Source: Asaia platycodi JCM 25414 | Lineage (GTDB): Bacteria; Pseudomonadota; Alphaproteobacteria; Acetobacterales; Acetobacteraceae | Assembly: GCF_000614545.1 (NCBI RefSeq) | Contig: NZ_BAKW01000001.1 | Coordinates: 310,001 to 374,000 of the forward strand | Direction: 5' to 3' | DNA length: 64,000 bases | Shown: positions 60,237 to 64,000 of the stretch, one piece after another | How the letters are laid out: the number at the start of each line of letters is the position of its first letter | Position numbering within the stretch: the first letter of the stretch is position 1 | Notes under the pieces: generated by a model | Told to the model about the DNA's origin: nothing | Databases searched by the model: none | Seen by the model: only the letters and a program-made list of their open reading frames with translations | Made by a program: the position numbers and the translations under genes

Positions 60237-60262
60237 CCTCAAAGGGCTACGGCCCTTTGAGG
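60237..60262. repeat. Perfect inverted repeat between convergent genes
   Basis: CCTCAAAGGGC and GCCCTTTGAGG form an 11-base-pair hairpin with a TACG loop. Neither strand has a T-run after it, so it is not a standard terminator. It lies between the AraC gene and the convergent nucleoside permease gene, and may act as a factor-dependent terminator or mRNA end-protecting hairpin. Confidence 0.5.
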
Positions 60263-60289
60263 GGGGAATGGGGTAAAGCTGAGTGAGCT

Positions 60290-61405
60290 CTATTTGCCAG
60301 CAGCAGGGATGGCGTTCTCATACCGGTCCCAATGCGAAGCAAGTTCGCGCACGACGACGCTACCAACCTGATAGGCAGCGTTGACCGATGGAATGAAGGC
60401 TGAATAGCCTTTTTCATTCGCTTCATCAGCAAGAAGCTGTGCGGCGGTCTGCCCCGGTGGAGGCATGTCGAAATTGCTCGAGGTACGAAGCACGAGGCAC
60501 GTTCGGGATCGACGCGACCGGCCTTGGCCTGAAGGGCAAGGGCCTGACAGAAGGCAACGTCCTCCTCCGCCGTCGTGGCCATGACGCCCTGATTATCTGT
60601 CCAGTAGCGCACCCAGCGTTCAGCCCAGCGATTCATGAGCTTGCCGACCCAGAAAGTCTCGCCCGAGATCGTGTCGCCCATCATGACTGAGGGCGGCTTC
60701 TGGGCCGGAGCGTAGCCATGATAGCGCGCGCGGCTCTGCTTCATCCCGTCGCTATCGGGCAGAGAGATCGTCCTGGTAAGGTCGAAGGCCCAGCGGGTCA
60801 GGCCGGGATTAAGGGTGTACATCATGTCGCCAGAAAGCGAGTGCAGCGGCGGGCGAGGCGTTTCGTCGGGGCGGCTGCTGAACGGGGGTGAAGCCGTCGG
60901 GCCAGTTCCTGGGGATTTCACGCGGGTCGACCAGATGGGCGAGACCGCCATTGATCACGCGCGGTGCCCAGACCGCTGCGCCGATGGTGCCGAAATTGGG
61001 GTCGATACCCGCAATGCCGGCAAGAACGAAATAGCTGTGCCGCAGATCGAAGCGCGGGTCGAGAATGAGCGCGGTCATGGCAGACGCCATATGCTCCGGC
61101 CCTTCACCGCTGGCGATGGCCAGCACCTGCAGATCGGGGTTGTAATGCATCACGCCATGGTCTGTGCCGGGGGCGGGCAGGGTCTGGACGAGGGGGAATT
61201 TCTCGATCCAGTTCTGATATTCGCCCGGCGTGTCCCCTATGTCCTTGCCGATTTCGAAGGTCGTCACGACGACCACCCGTACCGGAATCTTCGCTGCCGC
61301 CGGGGCGGTTTCGGCAGCCAGAACGAAGGCGGGGGCAGTAAGAGCACCGCCGGCGAAAGAGAGCGCGGTGAGGGCGAGAAGGCGTTTTATCATGGAAGAC
61401 TTCAC
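60290..61405 (-). CDS. Purine nucleoside permease (NUP family), two frame breaks
   Basis: About 371 residues after repair. The N-terminus is a signal peptide (LLALTALSFAGGALTAPAFVLA). Family parts are VVVVTTFEIGKDIGDTPGEYQ, VMHYNPDLQVLAIASGEGPEHMA, HSYFVLAGIAGIDPNFGTIG and KPPSVMMGDTISGETFWVG. NUP proteins are named for purine nucleoside uptake but look exported and enzyme-like, so their role is not settled. Frame breaks lie near 60889 (remove one C from CCCCC) and near 60500 (add one base before VLRTSSNFDMPPPG). The GTG start at 61405 overlaps the stop of the adenosine deaminase gene (GTGA), which decides the start. Confidence 0.83.
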
Positions 61406-62911
61406 TGGAAGAGGGGTTCGTGGCTGATCGTGTTTTCGAAGGTCGCGAAATTCTGCTCGAGTTGAAGCTGCAAGCGGGCCTTCTCGCTCTTCTTTAGGAA
61501 ATCGGCGCAGGCAAAGCTCTGGGGCGCCTTGCAGAGCGTGGTGACATGATCACCCTCCACAGGCTGGTACCGGGAATAAAGGCGTAGGTCAGGCTGTTGC
61601 GCGACAGGGTCTTGAGATCGGCATAGCTCAGGTTGGTGGTGGAAAGAGCCTTGAGATAATCGAGGGTCAGATTGCTGCGTGACACACCCTCGTCATCGGT
61701 CGAGAGCACGACAGGCACATGGGCACGGCGATAAAGGTTCAGCGGATGGGCGCTGCCACTGACGCCGAGAATCTGCGCGTTGCTGGTGAGGTTGATCTCG
61801 ACCGCAACGCGGCGCTGGGCCATCTCGTTGAGCAGGCGGATGGGATCTTTCTCCCACAGGATGTCCACCCCATGGCCGATGCGTTCGGCACCTGCGATCT
61901 CAACCGCGTCGCGTATGTGACTCTGCAACCCGCTGGACGGAACGAGGGCCGGGGTCAGCTCGCCTGCATGAAGGCTCAGCCGCACATCCGGATAGAGTGT
62001 GCCCAGCTTGGCAAACATCTGCATATGCAGGCTGTAATCGGCCATCGCGACGGGGTTGTCTTCGGGTGCGACGAAATTCAGGCCCACGAAACGCGCATCG
62101 TCATGAACAAGCTGATAGCCTGCATCGAGCTGGGTGAAGACCTGCGCGGGTGTCATGGTGCGTATGGCCTGAAACAGATAGCGCACGGTGACGGCGCAGC
62201 CGGGATGAGCGGCTGGCGTGTCGCATTGCAGGATGTCGCGCGCATCATGCTCCATCTCATCCGTATCGTGTCGCGCTTCCGCGACCAGACGGGGGCGCTC
62301 CTCCGCAAGGGCTTCATGGGCAGCAGCAAGGTCGAGATCGTGCAGCGGGTGCTGGTCGCCTGCTTTGACCATGGCGCCCAGTCCCGGTGAGATCATGAGT
62401 TCGAGATAGACGACATGATCGGCGGCGGCCTGATCGCGCGCCTGGGCCAGCATCGCCCCTGATGGGCGGCGAGCACAGGAGCGAAGCGCCCAAAAGTCGA
62501 GAAAAAGTGATCGTGACCGGAGCGATCTGTCGGGGAGGGTACGAAATCATGCATCGAGAGAGAATCGATCATGACAGCCCGTGCGTCGTCATGGGCCCTG
62601 AGCTGGGAGACAGGGATGTCGCCCGGTGTGGCGAGGCGGCATTTTGTGGGGAGAATGCGCCCCTGTGCAAGCGACGCGCAGAGCCCGTCTTCACCGGCCC
62701 AGTCGAGAAAGCTCTCGGCGGGGATGGCGCCTGCCAGATGATTATGCAGATCGCCCCCTTTCGGGAAGCTGCGCATGAACAGGGTCAGGCGGGTCGGATC
62801 GCTGCGAATATGATCGAAAACACGCGCCGTCGCCTGAGCCTCGGGCGTTTCAGCCTGAGCAGACAGGATCGGGAAAGCGACGAGAAGAGCGGGTAAAAAG
62901 CGGGGCACCAT
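61402..62911 (-). CDS. Exported adenosine deaminase-family protein, two frame breaks
   Basis: About 503 residues after repair. A signal peptide (VPRFLPALLVAFPILSAQA) is followed by a deaminase fold with metal and catalytic residues in FPKGGDLHNHLAGA, LSLHAGEL, AERIGHGVDI and VVLSTDDEGVSRSNL. It resembles adenosine deaminase growth-factor-like secreted enzymes, longer than the usual 330-residue Add, and would turn adenosine to inosine in the periplasm. Frame breaks lie near 62458 (one G missing, giving AAHQGAMLAQARD) and near 61579 (one base missing, giving EGDHVTTLCKAPQSFACADF). The start ATG is at 62911. It is coupled to the nucleoside permease gene by a GTGA overlap. Confidence 0.83.
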
Positions 62912-63035
62912 ATCGCGGAACGTGACGAAAGCCGTCCGCTTTTGCAAGCATCCCTGCGGGGATGAGAGCGCTTTTAACTGGTATTTATTGTTTATGCCGC
63001 AGTCGGCTAGCGAACCGTACCGGGGCGGGTGGAAA

Positions 63036-63073
63036 GGCCGGCCCCGCTTCTCGAGAGAAGCCGGTGCCCGGCC
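63036..63073 (-). terminator. Possible terminator after the HU gene
   Basis: On the minus strand a nested hairpin (outer GGCCGG/CCGGCC, inner GCTTCTC/GAGAAGC) is followed by TTT. It lies about 60 bases after the HU stop. The T-run is short, so the call is tentative. Confidence 0.35.
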
Positions 63074-63133
63074 TGATCCGGGGCGTCAGGGCGGGGCGGA
63101 AACCACCCTCGACCGACCGACGCCCTGAGCGGC

Positions 63134-63412
63134 TTACTTGCCGGTCAGCGCGTCCTTGACGTTCTTGGCCGGGGAGTAGCTGAGCTTCTTGGAAGCAGCG
63201 ATCTCGATCGTCTCGCCCGTCTTCGGGTTGCGGCCCTGGCGGGCTGCCGTCGAGCGGACCTGGAACTTGCCGAAGCCCGGAATGGACACTTCGTCACCCT
63301 TGGTGGCGGCGTCGATGATGCTGGCCCAGACCGTGTCGAGGGCGGTCTTGGCGTCGGCCTTGGTGCCACCGGTAGCGGCGGCGATGCGGTCGATCAGATC
63401 AGTGGATTTCAT
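63134..63412 (-). CDS. HU-family DNA-binding protein
   Basis: A 92-residue nucleoid protein, frame intact. It has the HU N-terminus MKSTDLIDRIAAATGGTKAD, the core VSIPGFGKFQVRSTAARQGRNP, with RQGRNPKTG as the DNA-binding arm, and a C-terminus KKLSYSPAKNVKDAL. It bends DNA and compacts the chromosome. The ATG at 63412 has AGAGGATCACA just before it. It is divergent from xdhA with 188 bases between. Confidence 0.95.
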   Translation of the reverse strand: MKSTDLIDRIAAATGGTKADAKTALDTVWASIIDAATKGDEVSIPGFGKFQVRSTAARQGRNPKTGETIEIAASKKLSYSPAKNVKDALTGK

Positions 63413-63600
63413 TGTGATCCTCTTGCGTTTGGAATGGCCGTGGAGCCTTAGGCGCAGTTCGAAGCGAGAACAAGGCAGGAAATGCAATATTCCTGATTGT
63501 TCTCTGACGTCGAATCTCCCAATCATACAAGAGTTTAAGGAAATGGCGAAGGGGTCGACCCCTTTCATTCCTACGCTTTCCGCTTTTTGAAGGGGTCTTC

Positions 63601-64000
63601 ATGCGTCAGTCGATACGGTTCTATATGGGGGAGCGCCTCGTCAGTCTGGCCGACGTCGCCCCCGACCAGACCCTGCTCGACTGGCTACGTCATGAGGGCC
63701 GCACAGGCACGAAAGAGGGATGCAACGAGGGCGATTGCGGCGCCTGCACGGTGATTATCGCGCGTTTGAGCCAGAATCGCCTGGTTCTCAAAGCCACCAA
63801 CGCCTGTATTCAGCTCATGCCAATGCTCGACGGTGCGGCCTTGTTTACCATTGAGGATGTCGGCCATGCGGCCGCGCTGCATCCCGTTCAGGAGGCGATG
63901 GTCAACCTCAATGGCGCGCAATGCGGCTTCTGCACGCCGGGTTTTGTGATGTCGATGGTCGCGTATCGCAATGCAGACGGGCGATCGGATGACGATGCCG
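63601..64000 (+). CDS. xdhA: Xanthine dehydrogenase small subunit, 5' part only
   Basis: The first 133 codons of a gene that runs off the right edge. It has the plant-type [2Fe-2S] motif KEGCNEGDCGACTVII and the second cluster motif NGAQCGFCTPGFVMSM. These mark the iron-sulfur part of the XdhA subunit, which passes electrons from molybdenum to FAD during oxidation of hypoxanthine and xanthine to urate. The ATG at 63601 follows GAAGGGG. With the exported deaminase and permease next door it suggests a purine breakdown cluster. The FAD domain is outside the window. Confidence 0.88.
   Translation, partial: MRQSIRFYMGERLVSLADVAPDQTLLDWLRHEGRTGTKEGCNEGDCGACTVIIARLSQNRLVLKATNACIQLMPMLDGAALFTIEDVGHAAALHPVQEAMVNLNGAQCGFCTPGFVMSMVAYRNADGRSDDDA

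Noticed and set aside
1..64000. tRNA or rRNA genes, CRISPR arrays, insertion sequences, prophage
   Set aside because: I looked for cloverleaf or rRNA sequence, regularly spaced repeats, transposase motifs and phage structural genes and saw none.

Overview
This window looks like chromosome of an acetic acid bacterium (Acetobacteraceae, Alphaproteobacteria; near Asaia, Kozakia or Gluconobacter, but I cannot fix the genus). The signs are moderately high GC, a C4-pathway 5-aminolevulinate synthase, a gluconate 5-dehydrogenase close to Gluconobacter Gno, an OprB-type sugar porin, polyol-type dehydrogenase/kinase genes, and Hint-domain surface proteins with autotransporter heptosyltransferases. I see no tRNA, rRNA, CRISPR array, insertion sequence or prophage.

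Layout. 0-3.2 kb: Mla-type lipid transport operon (mlaE-mlaF-mlaD-lipoprotein). 3.3-6.2 kb: exbB-exbD-tonB, divergent from the PiuC-type hydroxylase across a Fur-box-like site. 6.3-7.8 kb: DUF3311 protein plus sodium:solute symporter. 8.3-11.3 kb: DhaK-DhaL kinase and an erythritol/L-threitol-type dehydrogenase. 11.3-17.2 kb: PhzF-like isomerase, OprB porin, TonB-dependent siderophore receptor, Sel1 protein and a small hypothetical. 17.5-36.3 kb: the most unusual part. A leftward operon (glycosyltransferase, two autotransporter heptosyltransferases, fatty-acyl-AMP ligase) is divergent from a rightward row (two strand-loop-strand/Hint proteins, a degenerate AMP-binding protein, a highly reducing type I PKS), with AT-rich gaps between. 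36.4-47.4 kb: MFS transporter, degenerate EAL protein, hemA, MscS-family channel, hybrid histidine kinase, gluconate 5-dehydrogenase. 47.5-52.4 kb: sulfate assimilation (cysG, cysH, cysD, cysNC). 52.6-58.5 kb: acid phosphatase, then a sulfide/persulfide detoxification module (ArsR regulator, peroxiredoxin, persulfide dioxygenase, DUF442-SQR fusion, TauE permease) and fRMsr. 58.6-64 kb: methyltransferase, AraC regulator, exported purine genes (nucleoside permease, adenosine deaminase), HU, and the start of xdhA.

Quality. At least 36 single-base frame breaks occur, in core genes such as hemA, cysD and cysNC as well as accessory ones. About 32 are repaired by adding one base, often a C or G next to a short C/G run, and 4 by removing one. 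I read them as sequencing errors, not pseudogenes, and annotate each interrupted gene as one CDS with approximate break points.

How the parts may work together. The 17.5-36.3 kb locus could make a heptosylated repeat protein whose Hint domain self-processes, beside a lipid-activating ligase and a lipid-making PKS. A link between Hint cleavage and the lipid is my hypothesis and is not shown by the sequence.
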